64,000 nucleotides of DNA from Nocardioides sp. CER19 (GTDB lineage Bacteria; Actinomycetota; Actinomycetes; Propionibacteriales; Nocardioidaceae): assembly GCF_029846275.1 (NCBI RefSeq), contig NZ_JARVWS010000001.1:620001-684000 (forward strand), read 5' to 3'. Below, one piece after another: positions 15,135 to 23,651 of this stretch. The translations under genes and the position numbers were made by a program. The notes under the pieces were generated by a model. It made no database searches, was not told the origin of the DNA, and saw only the letters and a program-made list of their open reading frames with translations. The first letter of the stretch is position 1, and the number at the start of each line of letters is the position of its first letter.

Positions 15135-16057
15135 GCGTGGGTCCCGATCGGGCCGCCGTGCAGGGCCTCCATCTCCGGCCAGAGGTTCGGGATGCTGAGA
15201 CGGAAGGGCGGCTCGTAGTCGGTCAGCTCGACGTAGGCGCGGTGCAGGTTGCACACGACCCGCTCACCCTCGGGCCAGTCGCTGTAGAAGTCGGCCTGGT
15301 GCTTCTGGGCCGCCTCCAGCGGGGTCAGTCCGGCCGCGAACGAGTCGGTGGCGATGGCGGCGAGGCGGTCGACGTAGGTCTCGAGGTCGTCGAGCACGCG
15401 GCCGACCTCGTCGCCGCGGCAGGCCGGCCCGTGGCCCGGCACGAGCACCTCCGGCTCGAGCGCACGCATGCGCTGCAGGGCCGTCCTGAAGCCCCGCATC
15501 GAGCCCTCCATGAAGATCGGGTGGCCGCCGGAGAAGGCCAGGTCGCCGGCGAAGACCACCTTCTGCTCGGGGAGCCACACCGCGACGTCGTTGGTGGAGT
15601 GCGCGGGGCCCATCGTCATCAGCTCGATCGGGAACCCGTCGAGGTGCAGGGTCAGCCGGTCGTCGAAGGTCACGTCCGGCGGGCGGACGACGAGGTCGCC
15701 GTAGTCGGCCTTGAGCTCCCGGGTCGCGGCCAGCCCGGCACGGAGCACGCCCTCCCGGCACAGGTGGTGGCCGACGATCGTGGTCGTCGGCGGCAGGAAG
15801 CCGTTGCCGTAGGTGTGGTCGGGGTGGTGGTGGGTGTTCACCGCGATCTTGGGGTCGCGGGCACCCACGCCGGCGACCTCGGCGAGGAGCGCGCGGTTGC
15901 GCTTCTCGGTGGACGTCGTGTCCACGAGGACGGCGTCCCGCGACGCGTCGGTGATGACGCCGCAGTTGTTGACCATCCAGCCGCCCGCAGGCTGCACGTA
16001 GGCGTAGACGCCCGGTGCGAGCTCCTCCAGGTAGGGCGTCCCGTCGTCCCAGGCCAC
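15131..16057 (-). CDS. Metallo-beta-lactamase-fold hydrolase
   Basis: This 308-residue protein carries THHHPDH with His76, His78, Asp80 and His81, plus later metal ligands in GPAHSTND and PGHGPACRG, so it should bind two metal ions and hydrolyse an ester, lactone or thioester. The GTG at 16057 is preferred over an ATG 18 bases upstream because a perfect AGGAGG lies 4 bases before it. It leads an operon with cupin, NIPSNAP-like fragment and SDR. The shared 29-bp element stands 95 bases upstream. A role as a lactonase in ring degradation is inference. Confidence 0.88.
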   Translation of the reverse strand: MAWDDGTPYLEELAPGVYAYVQPAGGWMVNNCGVITDASRDAVLVDTTSTEKRNRALLAEVAGVGARDPKIAVNTHHHPDHTYGNGFLPPTTTIVGHHLCREGVLRAGLAATRELKADYGDLVVRPPDVTFDDRLTLHLDGFPIELMTMGPAHSTNDVAVWLPEQKVVFAGDLAFSGGHPIFMEGSMRGFRTALQRMRALEPEVLVPGHGPACRGDEVGRVLDDLETYVDRLAAIATDSFAAGLTPLEAAQKHQADFYSDWPEGERVVCNLHRAYVELTDYEPPFRLSIPNLWPEMEALHGGPIGTHA

Positions 16058-16150
16058 AGGTCCTCCTCGCTGCATGGAGACGCGGTGTGCGCCCCATCAC
16101 AGTCAGCCGGATCGCGACGCCAGGAACAAGGTTCCGCGGCATCACCAGGA

Positions 16151-16180
16151 CCGATCACTGGCATCCGTGATCGGCCGTTC
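16151..16180 (-). promoter_or_regulatory. Shared 29-bp regulon element, copy C, with palindrome
   Basis: The 29 bases 16152-16180 match copies A and B at 18 of 29 positions each. This copy also contains a perfect palindrome, CCGATCAC-TGGCATCC-GTGATCGG (16151-16174). It lies 95 bases upstream of the MBL start, close to the 92 bases separating copy B from the transporter lipoprotein start. Confidence 0.5.
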
Positions 16181-16222
16181 CGGGTCGAGTCGGCAGCTGC
16201 CAGACTCCGACGGGTGGCAGGG

Positions 16223-17158
16223 TCAGTCGAGCTCGTCCTCGAGGTCGACGGCGACGTCGTGCAGCAGGTTGCGCAGCCAGACGACCGCCGGGTCCTTCTC
16301 GCGGCGCGGGTGCCAGTGCGCCGCCTCGGTGATCCGGACCGGCTCGACCGGCGTCTCGGCCACGACGAGGTCGAGGATCTCCAGGCACCGGCGCGCGAGC
16401 CGCGACGGGACGAAGGCGCACATGTCGGTGCCGGCGACCGCGAAGGGCAGCGTGAGGAGGCTGGTCACCTGGACGAGCACCGTCCGGTCGGCCAGGCCCT
16501 CGGCCTCCACCGCGAGCTCGAGGGGGCGGCGCCGGTCGCCGGCCGCCGTGAACTCGGCGACCGCGTGCGGCATCCGGCCGAGGTCCTCCAGGCTCAGCGC
16601 CCCGCCGCGGAGCAGGGGATGGCCCTGCGCCACGAGGCAGACCAGGTGGTCGGTGAACACGGGCTGCGTCCGGCCCGGGAACTCGAAGCCGAGCGGCGCC
16701 ACCACCAGGTCACGGCGCATCAGCTGCGTCTCGATCTGGTCGCGGCGTACGTCGAGCGGGTCGAGCGCCAGCGTGCAGCCCGGTGCCTGCTCGGCGAAGA
16801 CGCGGGTGAGCGGGCGGGCGAGCACGGTCATCGCGTACTCGGACATGCTGACCGCGAACCGCTTCGTGCTGGTGGCGGCGTCGAAGTCGCGCTGGTTGCC
16901 GAGCAGCGCCTCGGCGGCCTCGACCGCCTCGGCGACGCGGGGCCGCAGCTGCTCCGCGAGCGGGGACAGCTCGAACCCGCGCCCGGAGCGCACGAGGAGC
17001 TCGTCGTCGAAGTGCTTGCGCAGCCGGGTCAGCGCGCCGCTCATCGCCGGCTGGCTCATCGTCATCCGCTCACCCGCGTGCGTGAGGTTGCGCTCCTCGA
17101 GCAGGGCGTGCAGGGCGAGCAGCAGGTTGGCGTCGACGCCCCGGAGCCGCTCCCTCAC
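16223..17158 (-). CDS. LysR-type regulator of the NodD/NahR group
   Basis: This 311-residue regulator begins with the winged helix-turn-helix DANLLLALHALLEERNLTHA, then SQPAMSGALTRLRKHFDDELLVR, the signature of the NodD/NahR/FdeR branch that senses aromatic compounds such as flavonoids. The remaining part is the periplasmic-binding-like effector domain. The GTG at 17158 is chosen because GAGGAG lies 6 bases upstream; an ATG at 17203 would add poorly conserved residues. It diverges from a paralogous LysR gene at 17248. It lies just upstream of the MBL operon on the same strand. Confidence 0.92.
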   Translation of the reverse strand: MRERLRGVDANLLLALHALLEERNLTHAGERMTMSQPAMSGALTRLRKHFDDELLVRSGRGFELSPLAEQLRPRVAEAVEAAEALLGNQRDFDAATSTKRFAVSMSEYAMTVLARPLTRVFAEQAPGCTLALDPLDVRRDQIETQLMRRDLVVAPLGFEFPGRTQPVFTDHLVCLVAQGHPLLRGGALSLEDLGRMPHAVAEFTAAGDRRRPLELAVEAEGLADRTVLVQVTSLLTLPFAVAGTDMCAFVPSRLARRCLEILDLVVAETPVEPVRITEAAHWHPRREKDPAVVWLRNLLHDVAVDLEDELD

Positions 17159-17180
17159 CCTGCGCTCCTCACCCCTGGCT

Positions 17181-17194
17181 GTGACCGCCGTCAC
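17181..17194. promoter_or_regulatory. Palindrome between divergent LysR genes
   Basis: GTGAC-CGCC-GTCAC is a perfect inverted repeat in the 89-base gap between the two LysR genes. It fits GTGA-N6-TCAC like the sites at 1836 and 39884. It may be a CRP-type or autoregulatory site. Confidence 0.4.
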
Positions 17195-17247
17195 CGGTGG
17201 CATGGGACTCTAGTGCCCGGCACGACGAGACCGAGAGGGGACGGCGC

Positions 17248-18174
17248 ATGGCGCTCGGCGGCACCGACCTCAACCTGCTGCTTCCGCTGAAGGTCCTCCT
17301 CGAGGAGGGCAACGTGACGCGCGCCGGACAGCGCCTCGAGCTCAGCCAGCCGGCGATGAGCGCGGCGCTGGCCCGGCTCCGGCGGCGCTTCGACGACGAG
17401 CTCCTCGTGCGGGCCGGCCGCGACTACGAGCTGACGCCGTTCGCGCGCGACCTGCTGCCCGAGGTGCAGCACGCGGTGCGGCTGATGGGCTCGGCCCTCC
17501 AGCTGGAGGACGAGTTCGACCCGGCGACCAGCCGGCACACGTTCCACCTGACGATGAGCGACTACGCGATCGCCGTGGTGCACGAGCCGCTCGTGCGGCT
17601 GGTCGAGGCCGAGGCGCCGGGCGTGCGGCTCAGCATCGACCACCTCGGCCCGGAGTCGCGGTCGTCGGACCGGCTGCTGCTCGACAACGACGCGGTGATC
17701 GCGCCCATCGGCTTCGGCTTCCCGGGGGAGTCGCGGCCGCTGTGGCGGGACCGGATGGTCGTGCTGGCCGATCGCGGCAACCCCCGACTCGCCGACGGCC
17801 GGCTCACGATGGCCGACCTGGCCGAGCTTCCGCACGCCGTCGCGTCGTTCGGCCCGGGCGTCCTGACCCCCGTCGACCGGGTCTTCGGGGACCACGGCAT
17901 CGATCGGCGCATCGCGCTCCAGGTCTTCGGCTTCCTGCCCCTGCCCTTCGTCATCGAGGGCACGGAGATGGTGGCCGTGGTCCCGGAGCGGCTGGCCCGC
18001 ATGCACCTGCGGGAGGGCGGCACGATCACCGTCGTCGATCCGCCGTTCGGCGAGGTGCTCCTGCCGGAGGGCTACTGGTTCGCGCCGAACCGGATCTCCG
18101 ACCCCGCTCACCGGTGGCTGTTCGACCGGCTCGACGCGGTCGGCGCGGAGCTCGCCGGGCATCAGGCCAGGTAA
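17248..18174 (+). CDS. LysR-type regulator of the NodD/NahR group (paralogue)
   Basis: This 308-residue protein starts with TDLNLLLPLKVLLEEGNVTR and SQPAMSAALARLRRRFDDELLVR, very close to its divergent neighbour. The effector domain (about 95-305) keeps features of aromatic-sensing LysR proteins, for example the MSDYAIAVV segment parallel to MSEYAMTVL in the neighbour. GAGAGGGGA precedes the ATG. Its last 13 bases overlap the 3' end of the convergent FAD oxidase gene. The two regulators may sense different intermediates or work on different promoters of the island. Confidence 0.92.
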   Translation: MALGGTDLNLLLPLKVLLEEGNVTRAGQRLELSQPAMSAALARLRRRFDDELLVRAGRDYELTPFARDLLPEVQHAVRLMGSALQLEDEFDPATSRHTFHLTMSDYAIAVVHEPLVRLVEAEAPGVRLSIDHLGPESRSSDRLLLDNDAVIAPIGFGFPGESRPLWRDRMVVLADRGNPRLADGRLTMADLAELPHAVASFGPGVLTPVDRVFGDHGIDRRIALQVFGFLPLPFVIEGTEMVAVVPERLARMHLREGGTITVVDPPFGEVLLPEGYWFAPNRISDPAHRWLFDRLDAVGAELAGHQAR

Positions 18175-19481
18175 CCGACGAACAGGCAGTCCGGGTCGCG
18201 GTCGGCGTACACCTGCTGGAGCCGGTCCCACGCCGCGTCGGAGAGGAAGCGGTGCCGGCGCCGGCGCAGGTCGCTGTCGCCGAGGTACTGCCCGACCGTG
18301 ACCGGCTCGAGGTCGGCCATCACATCGGCGAGCCACGCCTGGTGGCGCTCGTCGTCGGCGGCGTCCTCCCACAGCACGTACGACGCCAGGTAGATCTCCG
18401 ACTGCACGGAGAACGCCATGTCGGGGAGCTCCCGGAGCGGCGCCATGCCGAACCAGATCGTGAACGCCTTGTCGTTCGGCAGCGTCGTGTAGGCGCGGCG
18501 CATCGCCGGCACCACGTCGGCCGCGGAGCCGGAGAGCCAGGCGTTGTCGACCGCCCAGCGGTGCCCCTCGGGGTTGTCCTCGAGCTGGCGGGCGCGCTGC
18601 TTCTCGGGCGTCGTCGGCTCGTTGTCGATGAGGAGGTTCGCGCGGTCGAGGGCCGGGTTGTCGCGGAACGGCGCCAACGCACGGTCCGCCTCGAGCTCGT
18701 CGTCGACCATGGCCAGCGCGGTGACGAGCAGGACCGGGTCGGGGGAGATCGCGTGGTCGGTCTTGGTGAGCGCGACGATCTCCACGGTGTCGGCGACCGT
18801 GCCGTGGACGTCGTGCAGCCAGGTCATCACCTCGTCGAAGTCCTCCATCCGGAAGCCCTGGACGGTGTGCGCGAAGTGCCGTGGCAGCGGCCGGGTCTGC
18901 AGGTGGAAGCGCGTGACGACCCCCGGGAAGCCGGGACCGGCCCCGCGCGCGGCCCAGTAGAGGTCGCTGTTCTGCGTCGCGTCGGCGCGGACCAGCTCGC
19001 CGGCGGCGGTCACGACGTCCACCGCGACGACGTACTCGGCCGCCCAGCCCCAGCCGCGCGCGTTCCAGCCCTGTCCGCCCTGCAGCAGGAAGCCGCCGAT
19101 GCCCACCGTCGGACAGTGGCCGCCGAGGAAGAACCGACCACGCTCGGCGAGGTAGGGCGCCAGGTCGGCGCCGCCCCGCACGGCCGGCGACGCCGACACG
19201 ATGCCGGTCGCCTCGTCGTAGTCGATCTCCTGCAGGGCGCCGAGGTCGAGGACGAGCGCGTCGTCGCGCACCGACCACTGCGCCCAGCTGTGCCCGCCGG
19301 AGCGGACGGCGACCTGCCAACCGCGCTCACGCGCCAGCCGTACGGCGGCCACCACCTCCGCCTCGGTCTCGGGGCGCACCACCGCGACCGGCTGCCGGTC
19401 GGGCAGCCGGCGGTTGAAGATCCGGTCGACCCGGGCCTCCTCGAAGCCGGCCGACCCGCGCTCGACGAGCGAGCCCGGCAT
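18162..19481 (-). CDS. BBE-type FAD-linked oxidase (VAO family)
   Basis: This 439-residue protein has the PCMH-type FAD domain (about 20-200) with RSGGHSW, whose His64 is the expected 8-alpha flavin link, and GHCPTVGIGG, whose Cys123 matches the second flavin-linking residue of berberine-bridge enzymes. A substrate domain and the C-terminal BBE segment follow, ending near YADRDPDCLFVGYLA. Such enzymes oxidise sugars, alkaloids or phenolics with oxygen; 6-hydroxy-D-nicotine oxidase is a relative. No signal peptide is present. The ATG overlaps the monooxygenase stop by one base (TGATG), so it is the last gene of the transporter-monooxygenase operon. Confidence 0.9.
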   Translation of the reverse strand: MPGSLVERGSAGFEEARVDRIFNRRLPDRQPVAVVRPETEAEVVAAVRLARERGWQVAVRSGGHSWAQWSVRDDALVLDLGALQEIDYDEATGIVSASPAVRGGADLAPYLAERGRFFLGGHCPTVGIGGFLLQGGQGWNARGWGWAAEYVVAVDVVTAAGELVRADATQNSDLYWAARGAGPGFPGVVTRFHLQTRPLPRHFAHTVQGFRMEDFDEVMTWLHDVHGTVADTVEIVALTKTDHAISPDPVLLVTALAMVDDELEADRALAPFRDNPALDRANLLIDNEPTTPEKQRARQLEDNPEGHRWAVDNAWLSGSAADVVPAMRRAYTTLPNDKAFTIWFGMAPLRELPDMAFSVQSEIYLASYVLWEDAADDERHQAWLADVMADLEPVTVGQYLGDSDLRRRRHRFLSDAAWDRLQQVYADRDPDCLFVGYLA

Positions 19482-20662
19482 CAGGCGGGCTCCACCAGCG
19501 CGTGCAGCGTCTGGCCCATGATCCGGCCCGGGTCGGCACCCGGGGTGTCCGGGTGGATCTCCCAGTCGGCCAGCGTGAGGCTGTTGTCGAGCACCATCTT
19601 CACGCGCGGGAAGCGGCGCTCCATGAACGCCGGCAGCACGTCCTCGACGGTGACGGACGGGTCGCCGCTCGTGAGCATCTCGGCCAGAACCACCGCGTCC
19701 TCGGCACACATGGCGGCGCCCTGGGCGATGAGCGGCGGGCAGGCGTGCGCGGCGTCGCCGATGATGATCGAGCGGCCCCGGTGCCACGGCGAGTCGACGC
19801 AGATCGCCTCGATCCACTGATAGTTCACGACCGCGTCGTCGGAGAGGCTGTCACGCACCTCGCCCCAGATCCCGCCGTAGCCCTGGCCACGCTCCTTGAG
19901 CTCCTTGCCGCGTGGGCCCTCGCCGACGAACGAGCGGTCGAGGTTCTCCTCGAGCAGGAACGCGTAGCAGAGGTCCTCGGAGATCGGCGTGTAGCCGGCC
20001 TTGTACTTGGGTCCGCCGTAGTACATCTCCGAGCAGTCCATCTCGGGCGGGCGCTTGGCGACGGTGCGCCAGATGCCCATCCCGACCGGCTTCGGCTCGG
20101 CCTCGATGCCGATCATGCCGCGCACCTTCGACCGGATCCCGTCGGCGCCGACGAGCAGGTCGACCGTCTCGGTGCTGCCGTCGGAGAGGGTCACGGTCAC
20201 CGAGTCGCCGTGGTCGTCGATGGCCGTGAGCGTCGTCCCGAGCCGTACGTCGACCCCGGCCGAGACGACCTCCTCGGCCAGGATGTCGGCGATGTCGCCG
20301 CGGACCGCCCCCATCGTGCCGGGCAGGTCCGGTCCGCCCATCGGCGGCGCGGGGATCTCGGCGATCACGTGCCCGTCGGCCGTCTTGAGCCGCAGGTGGC
20401 TGAACGCGAACCCGCGCTCCGAGAGCTTGTCGTAGATGCCGACCGACCGGAACGCCTTGAGCGCGTTGCCCTGGAGCGTGATGCCGTGCCCGACCCCGCC
20501 GAGGGACTCGCGCAGGTCGACCAGCACCACCTCGACGCCCTTCTGGGCGAGGGCGAGCGAGAGCACGCCGCCGGTGATGCCGCCGCCGACGACGAGGACG
20601 CGGCCGACGGTGTGGGCTTCGGTGTGGGCTTCGGTGTGGGCTTCGGGGCTGGACTGGGACAT
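19481..20662 (-). CDS. FAD-dependent aromatic monooxygenase
   Basis: This 393-residue class A flavoprotein has VGGGITGG (about 25-32) for FAD binding, a DGIRS motif in the middle, and GDAAHACPP with Asp303, all typical of aromatic ring hydroxylases such as salicylate, 3-hydroxybenzoate and 2,6-dihydroxypyridine hydroxylases and FdeE-type flavonoid hydroxylases. It would add a hydroxyl group before ring cleavage. The start at 20662 has AGGAG 8 bases upstream. The first 18 residues contain a threefold EAHT repeat and look disordered. It sits between the transporter ATPase and the BBE-type oxidase. Confidence 0.92.
   Translation of the reverse strand: MSQSSPEAHTEAHTEAHTVGRVLVVGGGITGGVLSLALAQKGVEVVLVDLRESLGGVGHGITLQGNALKAFRSVGIYDKLSERGFAFSHLRLKTADGHVIAEIPAPPMGGPDLPGTMGAVRGDIADILAEEVVSAGVDVRLGTTLTAIDDHGDSVTVTLSDGSTETVDLLVGADGIRSKVRGMIGIEAEPKPVGMGIWRTVAKRPPEMDCSEMYYGGPKYKAGYTPISEDLCYAFLLEENLDRSFVGEGPRGKELKERGQGYGGIWGEVRDSLSDDAVVNYQWIEAICVDSPWHRGRSIIIGDAAHACPPLIAQGAAMCAEDAVVLAEMLTSGDPSVTVEDVLPAFMERRFPRVKMVLDNSLTLADWEIHPDTPGADPGRIMGQTLHALVEPA
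20610..20645. repeat. 12-bp tandem repeat, three copies, in monooxygenase N-terminus
   Basis: GTGTGGGCTTCG is repeated three times without change, encoding EAHT three times on the minus strand. The unit length keeps the frame, so copy changes would only alter the length of the N-terminal tail. Confidence 0.9.
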
Positions 20663-20703
20663 GTCAAAACTCCTGGAGCGGGTGCGAAGCGGAAGAGGAG
20701 GGG

Positions 20704-21480
20704 TCACGCGGCGAACATCGACGGCCGCGAGCCGGTGATCCAGCCGACGACGTGGTCGCGGTCGGCGCCGGCGGTCGGCAGGTCGGCGACCTTCCGGCCG
20801 CGGTTGAGGATGACCAGCCGGTCGGCGACCTCGTAGCAGAGCGGCAGGTCGTGGGTGACCACGACGATCGCGATGCCCTGGTCGGCCATCCGGCGGATGA
20901 GGCCCTCGACGTTCTTGGTCTGCTCGTAGCCCAGGGCGGCGGTCGGCTCGTCGAGCAGCAGGACGCCCTGCGACTCGCCGTTGACGCGGATCGCGCTGCG
21001 GGCCAGCGCCACGACCTGGCGCTGGCCGCCCGAGAGCATCTCCACGGGACGCGTCATGGGGGCGGTGCGGACGCCGAGCCGGTCGAGCTCGCGCTCTGAG
21101 CTGCGCCGCATGGCCTTGCGGTCGACGAAGCCGAGCCAGCCGAGGGCGCCCTTGCGCAGCGTCTCCTGGCCGAGGTTGAGGTTGGTCGCGATGTCCTGCG
21201 CGTCGACGAGGGACAGGTCCTGGTAGACCATCTGGATCCCGGCCGCGGCGGCGTCCCGCGGTGCGCTGAACGTCTGAGCCTGGCCCTGCACGCGGATGCT
21301 GCCGTGCGAGGGCTGGTGGGCGCCCGACATCACCTTCAGCAGCGTCGACTTGCCGGCGCCGTTGTCACCGAGCAGACCGACGACCTCGCCGGGCTTCACG
21401 TGGAAGTCGATGCCGTCGAGTGCGCGGACGAATCCGTAGTGCATCTCGATGCCCGAGAGCTCCAGGGCGGGTGTGGTCAT
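20704..21480 (-). CDS. CUT2-type ABC transporter ATPase (single domain)
   Basis: This 258-residue ATPase has Walker A GDNGAGKST (38-46), Q-loop VYQDLS, signature LSGGQ (149-153) and Walker B LLLDEP (174-179). It resembles half of RbsA; the usual ribose-type ATPases are twice as long, but single-domain forms are known in FrcA-type transporters. It follows the permease gene by 2 bases and precedes the FAD monooxygenase by 41 bases. With the permease and lipoprotein it should import a sugar-like or glycoside substrate. Confidence 0.93.
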   Translation of the reverse strand: MTTPALELSGIEMHYGFVRALDGIDFHVKPGEVVGLLGDNGAGKSTLLKVMSGAHQPSHGSIRVQGQAQTFSAPRDAAAAGIQMVYQDLSLVDAQDIATNLNLGQETLRKGALGWLGFVDRKAMRRSSERELDRLGVRTAPMTRPVEMLSGGQRQVVALARSAIRVNGESQGVLLLDEPTAALGYEQTKNVEGLIRRMADQGIAIVVVTHDLPLCYEVADRLVILNRGRKVADLPTAGADRDHVVGWITGSRPSMFAA

Positions 21481-21482
21481 GG

Positions 21483-22556
21483 TCAGACCTTCTTCTGGTG
21501 GACGGAGAGGTTCGCGGCCATCAGCCGCTCGGAGACCGAGGCCTGGATCAGCCGCTCGAGCATGAGCGAGCCGAGCAGCAGCACGCCGGTGCACACGGTC
21601 GCCCAGTAGGGCTGGATGCCGCGGATGGTGAGGCCGTTGCTGATGGTGGCGAGGATGAGCGCGCCCACCAGGACGCGGGGGAGGCTGCCTCGACCGCCGG
21701 TGAGGGCGACGCCCGCGAGCGCCACCGCGGTGAGGGCGTTGAAGATGATCTGGGGGCTGGCCTGCGGGCTGGCCTCGGTGACGACGGCGGTGCTGACCAG
21801 GCCGCCGATCGCGGCGAGCACACCAGAGATCACGAAGCCGAGCACCGTGTAGCGGTTGCTGCTGATGCCCGCCCGTCGTACGGCCTCCGCGTTGCCGCCG
21901 ACCGCCATCAGCCGGATGCCGTCGCGCGTGCGGGTGAGGAAGACGGTACCGACGAGGAAGACGAGCGCGACGATGTAGACCGGCGCCGGGACGCCGACGT
22001 AGCGGTGGGTGCCCATGAACTCGAGCTGGTTGAGGCCGGGGAACGTGTAGCCGCCCGCGATGACCGCCGCCAGGCCGGAGAGGACCGACAGCGAGCCGAT
22101 CGTGACGATGATCGGGTTGAAGCCGCGCAGCGCGATGAGCCCGTTGGCGATGCCGACGACGACGCCGCACGCGAGGCCGGCGGTCAGGCCGACCCAGGTC
22201 GGGGACCCGTGGGTCAGCAGCCAGCCGCAGACGCAGCTGGCGAATGCCGCCGTCCCGGGCAGCGACAGGTCGAGGACCCCGGTCATGATCCCGATGCCGA
22301 CCCCGGCAGCGAAGAGCGCGGTGAGCGCGCCCGCGTTGGCGATCAGCAGGCCGTTGTCGACGGTGAAGAAGTAGGGCGAGCACCAGAACGCGAAGACGAG
22401 GATCAAGAGCCCCCACAGCACGAAGATGCCGCGGTCACGGAGGAAGACGAGGACGGAGACTGCGCGGGGCATGGCCTCGACGTGGGAGGAGCCGGCGGGG
22501 GCCGGCGCCGCGCCGGGGGTGGCCCCGGCGGCGGTCGCCTCTGAGTTGGTGGTCAC
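21483..22556 (-). CDS. CUT2-type ABC transporter permease (RbsC-like)
   Basis: This 357-residue permease has an Ala/Pro-rich cytoplasmic N-terminus (about 1-35) and eight to ten membrane helices. It carries the RbsC-type segments LSLPGTAAFASCVCGWLL and RGFNPIIVTIGSLSVLSGLA, and the RTRDGIRLMAVGGNAEAVRRAGI cytoplasmic loop that meets the ATPase. The GTG start lies 5 bases after the lipoprotein stop. A sugar or glycoside passes through it; the operon partners point to an aromatic glycoside. Confidence 0.92.
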   Translation of the reverse strand: MTTNSEATAAGATPGAAPAPAGSSHVEAMPRAVSVLVFLRDRGIFVLWGLLILVFAFWCSPYFFTVDNGLLIANAGALTALFAAGVGIGIMTGVLDLSLPGTAAFASCVCGWLLTHGSPTWVGLTAGLACGVVVGIANGLIALRGFNPIIVTIGSLSVLSGLAAVIAGGYTFPGLNQLEFMGTHRYVGVPAPVYIVALVFLVGTVFLTRTRDGIRLMAVGGNAEAVRRAGISSNRYTVLGFVISGVLAAIGGLVSTAVVTEASPQASPQIIFNALTAVALAGVALTGGRGSLPRVLVGALILATISNGLTIRGIQPYWATVCTGVLLLGSLMLERLIQASVSERLMAANLSVHQKKV

Positions 22557-22561
22557 GGTGC

Positions 22562-23560
22562 TCAACTTCCGGCCTTCACGACCTTCTGCGGCGTGGTCAG
22601 CTGCACACCCGTCGCCTTGGGGTCCTCGATCATCTTCAGGAGCGTGTCGACGTTCTGCGTCATGTCCTGGGCGAACTGGAGCGCGACCACCGCGTAGATG
22701 TCGCCGCTCTTGGCCGCGGCCAGCGCCTCGTCGTTGCCGCCGGTCTCGGTGATGCACGGGACCTTCTTGCCAGCGGCCTTGAAGGCGCCGATGGTGCCGA
22801 GCGCGCCCTCGTCGTTCTGCGCGAAGACGGCGTTGATGCCGGGGTGGCCCTGCAGGGCGTTGCCGACGTCGGTCTGCGCGCCGCTGCGGTCCTTGATCGT
22901 GATGGTGCTGACGATCTTCGCGTCGGGCGCGGTCTTGGCGAGGGTCTCCTTGACCGCGTTCTCGTAGTCGGCCTTGCCGGCGGTGCCGGCCTGGGACTCG
23001 CCGAAGAGCACCTCCGCCTTGCCGCCGAGCTTCTCGTTGATGCAGTTGCCGAGCTCGGTGCCGGCGGACACGCCCTCGGCCTTGTAGTCGATGGTCGCGA
23101 AGGAGACGCCGGGGACCAGTCCGGAGAGCCCGTAGTCGCTGGGGACACCGTTGAGGACGAGCGGCACTCCCTTCGACTGGGCCTGCTTCACCAGCGCCGA
23201 CGCAGCCGACGGCTGGACCATGATCCCCCAGCCCGCGGCGGCGCGGCCGGACTCGACGACGCTCTGCAGGTCGGTCACCTGCTTCTGCGGGTCGAGGTTG
23301 GGGTCCTGGACGATGACGCTGTAGCCCTTGGACTTGGCGTAGGCCTGGATGCCCTCGGAGAGCTGCTTCATCGCGGGGATCTGCAGCGCCAGGGGCGAGA
23401 ACACGAGGGTCTTGTTGCTGGAGCCAGAGCCCGAGCCGGCGTCGCTGCCGGCGGCGGGCTGGGTCGAGCCACCGCACGCGGACAGCGTCACGAGGCCGGT
23501 GACGGCGACGGCGGCGAGGACAGCCGCGCCGCGGCGCTTCGGCATGGAACGGGTTGTCAT
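22562..23560 (-). CDS. Sugar-type substrate-binding lipoprotein (CUT2)
   Basis: This 332-residue lipoprotein has a signal peptide with lipobox LSAC (lipidated Cys29), a Gly/Ser linker, and a two-lobed periplasmic-binding type 1 fold like RbsB (Peripla_BP_4): QIPAMKQLSEGIQAYAKSKG, VFAQNDEGALGTIGAFKAAG. It captures the transported ligand at the cell surface. It is the first gene of the operon; AGGAGAA precedes the ATG. The shared 29-bp element lies 92 bases upstream, in the 221-base divergent region with the catabolic operon. Confidence 0.92.
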   Translation of the reverse strand: MTTRSMPKRRGAAVLAAVAVTGLVTLSACGGSTQPAAGSDAGSGSGSSNKTLVFSPLALQIPAMKQLSEGIQAYAKSKGYSVIVQDPNLDPQKQVTDLQSVVESGRAAAGWGIMVQPSAASALVKQAQSKGVPLVLNGVPSDYGLSGLVPGVSFATIDYKAEGVSAGTELGNCINEKLGGKAEVLFGESQAGTAGKADYENAVKETLAKTAPDAKIVSTITIKDRSGAQTDVGNALQGHPGINAVFAQNDEGALGTIGAFKAAGKKVPCITETGGNDEALAAAKSGDIYAVVALQFAQDMTQNVDTLLKMIEDPKATGVQLTTPQKVVKAGS

Positions 23561-23651
23561 GAGTTCTCCTGCGGGTCGGAGGCGGCAGGCGCCTCTGTGG
23601 TGTCGGTCACAGGAAACCCGCGGTTCAGGGAAGCCGGAACCCCGATCGGGC

